Assembly: GCA_015501605.1 (NCBI GenBank)
Contig: JADNRZ010000010.1
Location: 1,798,001-1,862,000, forward strand
Direction of reading: 5' to 3'
DNA length: 64,000 bases
From: Panaeolus papilionaceus
Taxonomy: Eukaryota > Basidiomycota > Agaricomycetes > Agaricales
Positions within the stretch are counted from its first letter, which is position 1. Every line of letters begins with the position of its first letter. The notes below the pieces were generated by a model. The model made no database searches and was not told the origin of the DNA. It saw nothing but the letters and a program-made list of their open reading frames with translations. Positions 9,317 through 18,960 of the stretch are shown here, in pieces. Position numbers and translations under genes: made by a program.

Positions 9317-9542
9317 TAAATCTAGGAATGTATCTAAGATGTATCTAAGATTGTAGATGAAGATTATAGATCTATCTAAGATGAGATATCCAAGATGAGA
9401 TCTAAATCTCAACAATCGTGGCGGCCATTCAGAGGATAAATCTGATGAAATTCATGAAAACTCAACAAGTTCCCAGGGCTACCGTGATAGCTCATATACA
9501 GGGTCGCTTTGCCCACTCACACTTGGACACTCAGTCTTGATC

Positions 9543-11256
9543 ATGAGTCCTTTAACGTTGACGAGCCTACCTAATGATATCTTGATTCGAGTTTTATCCC
9601 AGTTGCAACCTCGAGATATCATTAGTATTCGAAAGGCATGTGCGAACTTCGAAACACATTCACTACGACGTGATCACGGCCGAAGGCTCAACTGACTCCC
9701 TCATCTTATTTTCGCCCGTGCTTGATAGACATGCGCAAGGTTATCCGTCATATCTCGATAGAAAACTATTTGGATTGATGCTGTCGATCAGATGTGTGAA
9801 CGAGAAACATTCCGCCCAAGTTTCCCGGCCCATGACCTCCACTTGGTTGACTTCGAGATTAGAGGAGATCGCCTCTGTGCCAGTGAAATGGGCTAACTTT
9901 TTCACAGAGAATCAACTCCATTCACTGCCTGCCAGAATTTCACCCGTGAATAGGTGCTCATTCACCACCTCTGCTGTGTTCAAGGCCAGAGTACAGGACC
10001 TGTTTCTCGTTCCGGGGGGTAGATTTTTACTTGCCCACAACAAAGAAATTTTAGCAGTGTTCGATCTCAGCGCTTTTCAGGTGGAGAAACCCAGTGCTAC
10101 AATACAACTTGGAAAAGGAACAACCTCTGTATCCGTCCACCCTTCACCCACTCCAGAAAAGCTACAAGTGGCAATGCTATCCATGGAGGAACTTCAAGTT
10201 ACGAATGCTTCTGCGCTTGACGCATGGTGTGTCTGTTCTGACGGGGCTCTAGAAGTTTCAAACCATACTTATCATGGGCTTACACAGCTTTTCCGCGAAA
10301 GTTTACGACATATTATTTCCCTCTGACTCTGACCCCACAACACACGTTGATTTCTTTGGTAACGCAGAGCATGGTGACGCATGTATTGCCACTCTAACTT
10401 ACGATACTTTCGGTTTCTTATTGGGCGATAATCTGAGATCATGGAAATTCAGAACAGACGAGTGGCTTGTATGCCGCCCAGGTTGCCCGGAGGTTAAAGA
10501 GGTCAGTTGAAAGGTTCCCAAAGCGACCATCCCACCTCTCGATACTGACACAGAGCGCTATGTTAGATGATTTTTCTCCCGAGCTATATTCTCTTTATAC
10601 ACAGAGGATCTATTTCGATCTGTGACCCGCTTGCATGCAATTTTGTGCCGAGGGTCGAGGCATTTGAGCAGACTTTGTGGGCAGCCTCGACACGAGATCA
10701 TGTCAAAAATCTTTCCCCTTTCTTTGAGCGAAGACTCAATGCCCCCGTAAGCCCATTGAGGCTCGGTCATGAACAAATTGAAAATGGCCTACACCACTGG
10801 TATACAGGAGGCCAACAGTCCACTTATTTCGAAAAGCGTTTCTATTCATTGGCCCCTCGGGAAGGGTTGAATATAGGCTCGGGTCACATAACCCTGACAG
10901 TCTGGACATACTGCTTAAAGGGTGATGACCCATTCTTGAAGATGGACGCCCTGACCCCATTGGAACCAGCCTTGACATCGGAATATAAGCACATAATTAT
11001 TAGTAATCGACTTGAAGCTCCTGGTACATACTGCCCTTGCAACAACGCCCTCTATCGACTTGCGCATGACAAAACGGGTCTGTATTGTCGGGGAATTATC
11101 ACTGACAGCAAAGGTACAACTCGAGTCTGCGACAGGAGGATACAGGAACTCCCGTCTCGGCTTGCCGTCAACTTGGTGTCTCTCTGTCCAGCATCTGGAA
11201 GGGTATGCTATCAGGACCCATCCAACGACATCATTCACGTACTCAATTTTATCTAA
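9543..11256 (+). pseudogene. F-box protein gene, degraded
   Basis: The N-terminus MSPLTLTSLPNDILIRVL is a clear F-box (SCF ubiquitin-ligase adaptor) start. A GC-AG intron (9636-9728) would join IRK to TCARLSVISR, but a TAG at 9759-9761 then interrupts the F-box just before KTIWIDA. An extra base near 9852 shifts the frame from HDLHLVD to SRLEEIASVPVKW. The rest is open in pieces (about 9853-10326, 10274-10510 and 10567-11256), ending VLNFI. The junctions around 10270-10330 and 10510-10567 could be introns or more damage; I could not resolve them. The beginning resembles agaricomycete F-box proteins with a long C-terminal region. The copia LTR ends about 130 bp upstream and may have removed its promoter. 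Confidence 0.6.
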
Positions 11257-11341
11257 CAAGTAATAAATTTCTGCAGTGAAAAATTAGGGGTTATCCATAG
11301 TGGAAATGTTCTTCCGTATTGCTTTCTGACATGTAATTGGT

Positions 11342-12116
11342 TTAATACAGGCCTGGTATCATTTTATACGGAACTGTTTGTGCCCAGCTATCCCATTGCT
11401 TGCCAAAATGATCGCTCAGCACTTTGTCCTCCTGCGGTATGCGGTGAAAGCTCACTGATAACCCAAACAGTAGGAATAGGGTATAAGTAGTAAAGAAAAC
11501 ACCTCCAGGCCAGGTGCGCAAAATGCCCGACTCTTGAGCCCATGACCCAGCTGACAGGGTCCACAAGGCAGTTCCGGGATGTGTGAACAGAATCGCAGTG
11601 TAGGCAGGGTGCCCCACGATGGCGTAGAGACCAGTTTGAACGAGCTTCTGGTCCTTTTGGATGCCGACTTGGTACGTGAAAAACTTGCCAAGAGCTCGAT
11701 AGGTCCACAGTCTCATCAGACCACCTGCTATCATCATTAACCCTCCGATAGTGTTCAGTGTGCTCATCTGTATCTTCGTTGCGTCCCCTGAATTAAATAG
11801 AAAGAATTGACTGGAAATCTTCCCCGCAGAGGAGAATCGCTCTTCTCTGATCAGGATAAGGCAGGTTCCGGCGATTGTCGAGAGGAACACTGGGGCCTGC
11901 GAGCGCTCATATTAGTTGATCTCCAATGCTGCACTGAGATCCACATACAGTAAGGTACAGGTGAACATATTGATATGCTGAAGAATTTCGCTCAAGCGTC
12001 CCCTTTAAATTGGCTCGGTGTTCATTCTTGAGCGGTGGATTGGGCGGCTTGAGTCCTGCAGCAAATATCCAAGTTACGAGGACGTCGAAGGCGATTTTGA
12101 CGTAGTCGACTGACAT
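11342..12116 (-). CDS. isoprenylcysteine carboxyl methyltransferase-like membrane protein (copy 1)
   Basis: 240 residues from two exons (12116-11949 and 11896-11342; 52-nt intron GTATGT..CAG). Several hydrophobic segments surround the family core GHPAYTAIL, followed by a C-terminal amphipathic part ending MIPGLY. This is the ICMT/phospholipid-methyltransferase fold, which uses S-adenosylmethionine at a membrane; ICMT itself methylates the prenylated C-terminal cysteine of Ras-like proteins and fungal pheromones. It is a paralogue of 54816-55603: same length, same intron position and similar sequence throughout. Both differ enough from Ste14 that the substrate is uncertain. Confidence 0.85.
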
Positions 12117-12379
12117 CGTCTATAAGGATCTCAAACGAGTTCGGGAATGGGAAGGGAAACTCGAGTCTTGCTCTCCTAGATATTTAAGTCTCCCTTTGAT
12201 GCACCAACCCCGACACACCCGTGAACGACATCAAGGGTCAACGCACTCTTTGTAACTGTCGGGTTTACTTCATACCACTGAAGCTGCTGACAAAATAGTT
12301 CTTGAAATAAGCTCGACTTTGATTGAAGAACATGAATGTTATTTGAGTGGCCTTGATTTGAGTAGGTCTAGTACAGATC

Positions 12380-14074
12380 CTAACTATCCTGCTCGAAGTC
12401 AAAATAGTTCAACTTTTGACTCCAGATCTCACCAGGATCAACTTGGACCGTAGCATACTCTTCTCTGCCCATTTCACAAAAGCTATGAACATTCGGGAGA
12501 ACCTCGATGAGAGCCTTCCGAGCGGCAGGATCTAGCTGTGTGTTGCAAAAGAAAGGAACAAGGTCCAGTTTTCGGAGGTTCCACGAGGAAAATAACGTCA
12601 AAGTCGTCAAATCCAGGTTTATCAAGGCAGAGCGGAACTGTTGGGATGATGGTCAGTTGCGGTTAGATACCGTCATTGATAAAGGTACGTACTTCAGTTG
12701 TGTCGACTTGAGGAGATTTGTGCGGATTGCGCACATCACCACCATAAGCTGGTCCTCTGATGTCGCGGTACAGCCTGATGGACAAGTACTCAAGTTGGTT
12801 TAAGGATGTCGCGAGGAATACAAGCAGTTCGACATCCAGGCATTCTATTGCGAAGGACAGGTGCGTAAGGCTGGTAAAGTTTCTGCTCAGTGCTTCAGGG
12901 GAAAATAGATGCTTGACGACTGCAGCACGGGAAAGGATCATTGTTTTCAGTGTTAAAGAACGAAGTCGCGACAGAGGTCGGTGTGCGTAGTGAATGGTAA
13001 AGCTGTTGTTCAATCGATGGAAACAAGCAAAACGGGACGAAAGGGTGAGGGTTTCGAGTTTGGGAAAATCGTAGTCGAGGATAGAATCGCCAGCTTTACG
13101 GTGATGCCCATAGATAGAAGAATCCGCCGAATATGAATGGCTGGAAAACATGATACAACTGAGCTCTTTAAGTGTGCGAGCATGTCTCTTCATGAAGTGT
13201 ATCACTTGTTGAACCTCAGCGTCTCCGTAGAACGAGATATTCTTGCCAATGATCAGCTTTTCCAACTTGGGTAGAACTATTCCCCCTTCTAAGAGAAACA
13301 GGGTCGAGTTGAAAGCCGAAGTCGCTTTCTCTTTTAGACCGAGTGTTGTTAACGAGCCAGAGTGGTTGACAATCAGAGGGCGAAGGAAGTCAGTGTGTCC
13401 TTCCCTCTTGCAATCCATGTTCAAATGAAGCCTGACCACGACCGAAGATAAGTTAGGGAATATGATGTCTTTAGGCCAATGGGGATGAATGAGACATAGG
13501 TCGCAATCGAGGTTGATATGAGTCAAATTGGCTGCCCAAGGTTTTGACCAAGCTACAAAGAATTGCATCTTCATCGGCAAGAACCTGTCGAAACCAACGC
13601 TGCCCCAAGACTTTATCGTTATATCCAGCGAATGGACATTTTGAAGAGGGGGAATGCATTCTTTAAGCTTGTGAAAATAGGCATCTTCATCTTCCACCTC
13701 TTTCAAATTTTCACAACGCGGCTCTCGATAACTTGAAATGGATGGTAGCCCCTTGCGCATTGGCGGCTTAGCTAGTGATGGATTGACCAGCGCTGGTGGG
13801 TCTTCGTTGAAAACCATCTGGCGTACTCTCGTCGCGATGCCTAGGTGTCTGTGAAGTGAAAAGATTGTATGAGTTGTAACAGTAAATCAACAAAAACAAC
13901 TCACAATGAACCAGATTTTAAACCTAATGTTGGAGGGGACACGACAGCGCTTTTGTAGCGGTGACCCAAGTAGAGATCAAGAAAAACGGGATGATAGGCA
14001 AAAGTATTCCGGAACTCTGTAGGAGTAAGATAGCTCGCAATGTGAGCCCATAATTCTGCGGGTAATTGCACCAT
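12380..14074 (-). CDS. F-box/leucine-rich-repeat-like protein
   Basis: 527 residues from three exons (14074-13905, 13848-12693, 12637-12380), with introns of 56 and 55 nt whose phases agree. The N-terminal F-box is MVQLPAELWAHIASYLTP. The remainder is a degenerate LRR-like array (repeated LxxLxL segments such as LPKLEKLIIG and FPKLETLTLSS), typical of the large fungal F-box families, where it selects substrates for SCF ubiquitin ligase. The ATG at 14074 is chosen because the F-box starts right after it; open frame upstream lacks similarity. The partner substrate is unknown. Confidence 0.85.
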
Positions 14075-14458
14075 TGGATGTTTGAGTTGTTGAAAAGGTG
14101 GGCAAGGCTTGTTGTTGGTAACAAGGAAGAAAAAGAGGACACTGCAAATCCTGAAACCTGAAAGCTCTAAGTATATCCACTTGAAGCATCCATTCACACC
14201 AGGGTCCTGGGTATGATTCAGATGCTGTGCCTTGCAAGATCCAAGAACACCCATATTGGTAGTTGGCATCTGAAATTGAATGAGAGGTTGAAAGCTCGGG
14301 AACGAGGGTATATAGTCACGGTCGGGCGTGGTTTGGAACCGGAGCGCAAGGGAATTAATTCCAAGAGTCCTTGTAAATTTGGGTATATAATATGAGATGA
14401 TACAATTCTATGTAAAGAGTGTAGTGAGTCGTCGTGGGGTGGTAACCACAACGCACCC
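14075..14458. other. intergenic, upstream of the F-box gene
   Basis: A minus-strand TATATA at about 14307-14312 lies 230 bp upstream of the F-box start. No gene is seen. Confidence 0.5.
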
Positions 14459-15030
14459 CTATGATCGTTTTTTGCCAGCATTTGTCTTGGCCTTGCGCTT
14501 TTTGCTGCCAGGCTTCCTTTTGGTCGTCCTTTTCTTCTTAGTAGGCACGGGCTCCGCTACTGGTGGGGGTGTTGGGGTTGCACCTCGCAGTCTGATGCGG
14601 CCATCCTTCAATGTTTCCGTAATAATAGGACTTGCTGCTGGCCGAAATTTATGCTCCTTAGAGTACCTAATCGCGTAAGATTTTGGTGAGATTGGAGAAG
14701 AGACAGATAAATCTGCAGAACTCACCTCGATGCGTAAATAATTTGAGGCTTTCGTTTGGCCTTCAAGAGATTGCCTCGGAGCAACAAAGCAGCCCAAAAC
14801 AAAAATGCAACAAAACCAATGAGTGCAAGTCGTTTCCAGAGTGCAGGGGGAGGTTGGTTGAAACGAGGGTCCGCCGCCGGCTCCTCAGTATCCTCGCGTT
14901 CAGGGGAACCTTCCCTCGACGAATGCTCCTCCTTGTCTAGCAATGGCTGGTTCTCATCCTCGACATCGGACGCCTCGTCTTCAGAGTCTGCAGGACGTTT
15001 TTCGTTCAGAGGTACCTTCTCTGATACCAT
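14459..15030 (-). CDS. small single-pass membrane protein, conserved type
   Basis: 170 residues, two exons (15030-14726 and 14666-14459; 59-nt intron). The first 60 residues are acidic and Ser/Glu-rich. One hydrophobic segment (about residues 67-84, LIGFVAFLFWAALLL) is followed by a basic stretch, the sequence RPAASPIITETLKDGRIRLR, and a Lys/Arg-rich tail (KKKRTTKRK..). The basic side following the membrane span suggests an N-out/C-in or nuclear-envelope-facing tail; this is inference. I do not recognise a named family; the ordered middle segment looks conserved rather than random. Confidence 0.75.
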
Positions 15031-15149
15031 CGTAATTAGCGAGTGTGTTATGATTGTGGTCTAAACACAACGACGTTGTCAACGATGACCTCAGAGGTAC
15101 GGTGTTTGCCGTCGGGGTTCAAATATTTTCTCGCAGGCACATAGATATT

Positions 15150-15303
15150 TTTTTCTGTTGGTCTAGGCTCGTGAACCAGCTCGTTTTTTTCAAACTCCGA
15201 TGCGTCCCGCAAGGGAGTTCGAAGAACGGCTGGTCTACACGGCAACAAAATTGGAGGGCATCAAAAGTAAAGTTGGGACTTAGCGAAATTTCGCGAAATC
15301 GCT
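15150..15303 (-). repeat. inverted duplication, left arm
   Basis: On the minus strand this stretch matches 16057-16213 on the plus strand: CGAAATTTCGCTxAGTCCCA, the following TTTACTTT and GTTGCxGTGTxGACCAG segments, and CTGGTTCACGAG all align in order. Identity by eye is about 75-80% in the first 75 bases. The minus strand has a partial open frame here (..RTPLRDASEFEKNELV.., stop at 15048), with no ATG. Confidence 0.6.
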
Positions 15304-15432
15304 CTCTGTCGATAACAATCAATCATCTTTCATTTGCACAAACACCCTCAACACCAATTCATATTATGAAAAAGAAGTGTAAATTTGTATTATCATTGTA
15401 AATACTGAAGTATGGAATTATTTTTTGTTACA

Positions 15433-15663
15433 TTATACGCAGAAGACCCACTCAGGACTGAGACTGATGTCGTTGAGATGGTGGAAGAGTCCCAAAGCGG
15501 CCGCGCACTGTTGGACATATTGACTACCCATTGCATACACTGGGTATGTTGCCCCGAAATATGCACTTTGATAATGTTGGCCTGGCTGACCCACAGCTGC
15601 CGGAGACGAGGATGGCTGAATGGGCGTTGAGTATGTCATAGCAATCGTTAAATTCTGAGACAC
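15433..15663 (-). CDS. hypothetical Ser/Tyr-rich open frame
   Basis: A frame with MTYSTPIQPSSSPAAVGQPG and ending SPEWVFCV lies between the two arms of the inverted duplication. A splice acceptor (TCTCAG) just upstream could make it the last exon of a longer minus-strand gene. The opposite strand carries an acidic frame at 15672-15929, so the coding strand is uncertain. I do not recognise either product. Confidence 0.25.
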   Translation of the reverse strand: MSQNLTIAMTYSTPIQPSSSPAAVGQPGQHYQSAYFGATYPVYAMGSQYVQQCAAALGLFHHLNDISLSPEWVFCV

Positions 15664-16056
15664 CTATTTCTTTGGACGACGCCTTGATATCAGAATGTGA
15701 GGTAGTGGAATTTACAGAAGCAGATGTTGTTCTGCTAGATGACAACGGACAAGATGTCTATGAAGGAGATCAGACTGGAGACATAGAGGATGAAGAGGCA
15801 CTCGCCTTGGTATCCCTGGACAACGTAGCATTGGAGATGGATGATGTGGAGGTGGTGGATGATGGTGAGCTTGATGATGAATATGATGAGCGCAGTGAAT
15901 TGGTCGCAGAAATCATGAACTTTTTATAATTTTTGCATATTAATTTATAATATCCACATCATATATATTCTATCTGTCATTACTTGAATGATTGAGGGAG
16001 CGAGCGAGCGAGAACGAGAGTTGATAGTGTCTGTGATGGTCATGAGGAAAGACAAA

Positions 16057-16213
16057 ATCACGAAATTTCGCTCAGTCCCAACTTTACTTTGGCCACCCTC
16101 GATTTTTGTTGCTGTGTGGACCAGTCTGTTCGGTGCCCTCACAATATATCACAACAACAACACCAAACAAAGGGCACCGAACCAGACTGGTTCACGAGTC
16201 TACTGTTGGTCCT
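16057..16213 (+). repeat. inverted duplication, right arm, with a hairpin
   Basis: Counterpart of 15150-15303. It also holds a near-perfect hairpin: 16120-16139 (ACCAGTCTGTTCGGTGCCCT) against 16171-16191, 20 of 21 positions pairing, with a 31-base loop. No similar hairpin is seen in the left arm. Confidence 0.6.
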
Positions 16214-16876
16214 GTTACGCGCAGTTGTTGTCCTTGACCGTCGACAATGTGGTGCGGCCGCTGAATAGCGATCAGACAAAGTGTGTGGTTCAAATATGTA
16301 TAAGGTGAGCATTGCGTCTTGAGTTTTTAACATGATGCTTTATTATTATCTACATTGTCCGACTTTCAGCCAGTTTTCTGGTCTGTCAATTTTGAAGAAC
16401 AAACATTTCTGATTCCTTGCTTTGATTTCATTGAAGCCCCCAATATCCTTACTAACTCCTTATCTCACAGATAGTTAGCCAACAATCTGTTATGGATCTT
16501 ATTATACGAATACAATTTGTGTAACCATTATCCGAGGCGAACCACGAATCACATCATGATGACAGAGCTCAGAATGAATGAATACAACTCTACACTCCTG
16601 CATCGTAAACAGATTTTCTAAAAGCTTGGTCATTGCTGCGATTGAATTCACTCTGATTCTCAATCAACCATCGCTAGAAGCAGAGGAAGTCTCACGGGCT
16701 CTCACGTTGGCTCACGTCTCTTTCCAAAAATACGCCAAGCATGACGGCGTGGACGGTGCCTCGGATAGGAGCCATACAATCTATATAACCTTCAGCTTCC
16801 TTGTTTCCATCTTCCTTTCCCTACTTTCATCATATCAGCTACTCTATTGCTACACAGAGCCTTATCATCACAAGAA
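16214..16876. promoter_or_regulatory. intergenic, promoter of the dioxygenase gene
   Basis: A TATATAA at 16782-16788 lies about 90 bp before the dioxygenase ATG and is the likely core promoter. No gene is seen in the rest. Confidence 0.5.
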
Positions 16877-18379
16877 ATGCAATCCATTCTTAATGCAGCC
16901 AACGCAGCTCGCAAGCATGGTATCGATCTCTCGACGCTGCCTGTGAACCAGAACATGACATCAGAGTCTATTACGGAGGATGTCATTGCAATGAACGCGA
17001 ACTGTTAGTTAACTCTGATGAAACTTATTCTTATCAAGGTTGCACGGGGTTGACGCTCATATTTTCCATCATAGGTCCAGATGAACGTGCTAGATTTATC
17101 TTCAAGAGTCTGGTGCGAGCTATAACAACGCTGGGTCCCATCGATGCTAACGGTGCAACCCATTAGGTCACTCATCTTCATAACTTTGTACGAGAGATGG
17201 CCATCACACCCGAGGAATGGGAGTGAGTTCATTTACTCCACTGGAAGCCCGCAAATAAAGACCCAAGACACATCGAATTCACATAGGCTTGCCATCAAAT
17301 TCCTCACTGAGACTGGCCAAAAATGCGACGATACGCGACAGGGTGAGAGTTGTATTATCACTCTTATCGTGTGCTTCATACCAACACATCTGGCTCAACT
17401 TAGAGTTCATTTTGCTTTCTGATACGCTTGGTGTTTCCGCCTTGGTGGGCTCGATTAACAGCGCTACACCTCCTGATGCAACTGAGTCCTCCGTTCTTGG
17501 CCCATTTTACACAGACAAAACCCACCATTGTACGTCTCTTATCTGAACTCAGTGTGTTCATTCAGGACATGAATCATATTTTTCTAGTGGAAAAAGGAAG
17601 CTCTATCGCATCTGAAGGCAAAGGAGATTACATGTATGTCGAAGGCACCGTGAAAGACCTTGAAGGAAACCCGATTGCAAACGCCGTTATCGATACTTGG
17701 GAAACCGACGGACAGGGTTTGTATGACGTGCAGGTAAATTTTATGCCGCTTCCACTGTGCGAGTTGCCTGTTTTTAACTTGAAGTCCAGTTGGGTTTGAG
17801 TGAACCAGAATGCAGAGGGAGATTCCTGTCCGCCGAAGACGGCTCATATGCTTTCCGTGCAGTGGTGTATGTCGTTCTATCTTCCGTGCTGATATCAAGT
17901 ACTCATATTCCATCCTTAGACCAATCGCATATCCCATTCCAGCTGACGGTCCCGTTGCCAAAATGATGGCCAACTTGGGAAGACATATCATCAGACCTGC
18001 ACATTTGCACATGCATATTGAGGTTAGTTGTCCGGTAACAACAGGTTCATCAGTTGGCTGAAGTAAACCTAGGCCCCTGGTTTCCAAACGCTCACAACAG
18101 CCTTATACTTCAAAGGAGACCCATATGTCAACTCTGACCCCGTGTTTGGCGTCAAGTCGTCCTTGATCGTTGTACGTCTAAACCTATCTTTCCGAAACTC
18201 GTTTCACTCGTTGACGAGAATCACAGGAGCCTACCACTATCACAGATGGTGCCGTCACTAAAGCACGAGGATTCAAGGATGCTAAGCCTCATCTTCACGT
18301 CAGACATGACTTTGTACTGCCCACCGTCGAGCAAGCAGAGGCAGCCCGTCTTGAGAAGCTAGCGTCGGCGAAGGCTTGA
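16877..18379 (+). CDS. intradiol ring-cleavage dioxygenase (catechol/hydroxyquinol 1,2-dioxygenase type)
   Basis: 326 residues from ten exons (16877-17003, 17075-17112, 17167-17222, 17287-17342, 17404-17529, 17588-17733, 17790-17866, 17920-18022, 18073-18171, 18227-18379); all phases agree. An N-terminal helical dioxygenase domain is followed by the catalytic beta-sandwich. The Fe(III) ligands are visible: Tyr180 (GLYDVQ), Tyr213 (AYPIPADGP) and His237/His239 (RPAHLH); the 24- and 2-residue spacings match bacterial catechol 1,2-dioxygenase. It opens a dihydroxylated or trihydroxylated ring between the hydroxyls, feeding lignin-derived aromatics to the beta-ketoadipate route. Eukaryotic members often prefer hydroxyquinol; the exact substrate cannot be read here. 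No signal peptide, so cytosolic. Confidence 0.93.
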
Positions 18380-18960
18380 AGCTTTGAAGACGTGTCAAAG
18401 ATGTTAGATCATTTCTTTGAATTTATTAGCCCTCACGAGAAGAAAATCATATCATTGGTTTCAAAATCGTAGAGAACCCGCACTATGCGTGTCATCTTAA
18501 GGAACGCAAAAGCATAAGATGGGACAGACAGATGTATGTAACACACGAATCTTCAGCAAAAAAAGACGGGGTCGCGTTGTCCAGCAGACTCGCTGCTGCA
18601 TTCTTTATCAGGAGTCCAGTTATCATAGGGGCATTGGTGATTTGATGAGGAAGTAATATGTATGGGCGACGCAGTATACGTTATCCAAGGGCGGCTGAAA
18701 GACTGCTGTCAATGAAACAGCGCCGCTCTTACAGGGCCCCGTGGATTGGCGTAGCAGCAGCAGAAAGAATAGGCTTGAATGATAGAGGGCCCATTTAGGT
18801 AGACGCCCCGTCCCACAGCTTTATTGGGCGTGAGGCGGTGGCGCTGAGGTGCAAGTTACTCATGCTGGGTACGAAATTTATGCTTCTAGAGAGAATATGA
18901 GTAGTGTCCTATGGTGGAAGAGCGAGTTGTGTGCAAACCTTGTCAAAGTAATTTCGCAAC
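18380..18960. other. intergenic between two gene 3' ends
   Basis: Both neighbours end toward this stretch. No gene or clear repeat is seen. Confidence 0.5.

Larger units (their letters stand above)
5210..9414 (-). mobile_element. Ty1/copia LTR retrotransposon, interrupted by the gypsy element
   Basis: From the 5' LTR (9025-9414) the minus strand shows a copia-type primer site, Gag, protease, GAG-pre-integrase and integrase, in the Ty1/copia order. RT and RNase H should follow but the gypsy LTR cuts in at 5209, so they are expected to the left of the window. The flank beyond 9414 (ATCGT, 9415-9419) is a candidate target duplication that cannot be tested. The element sits about 130 bp from the broken F-box gene at 9543. 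Confidence 0.93.
9025..9414 (-). repeat. copia 5' long terminal repeat, 390 bp
   Basis: The ends are TGTTGA at 9025-9030 and TCAACA at 9409-9414 on the plus strand, a perfect 6-bp inverted repeat with TG..CA termini. The inner end touches the primer-binding site. U3 carries a 19-bp palindrome and 16-bp tandem repeats, and a TATA box follows. The partner LTR is outside the window. Confidence 0.85.

Noticed and set aside
15672..15929. Acidic 85-residue plus-strand open frame
   Set aside because: It begins with TTG, not ATG, and its composition is what the complement of a Ser-rich minus strand would give.
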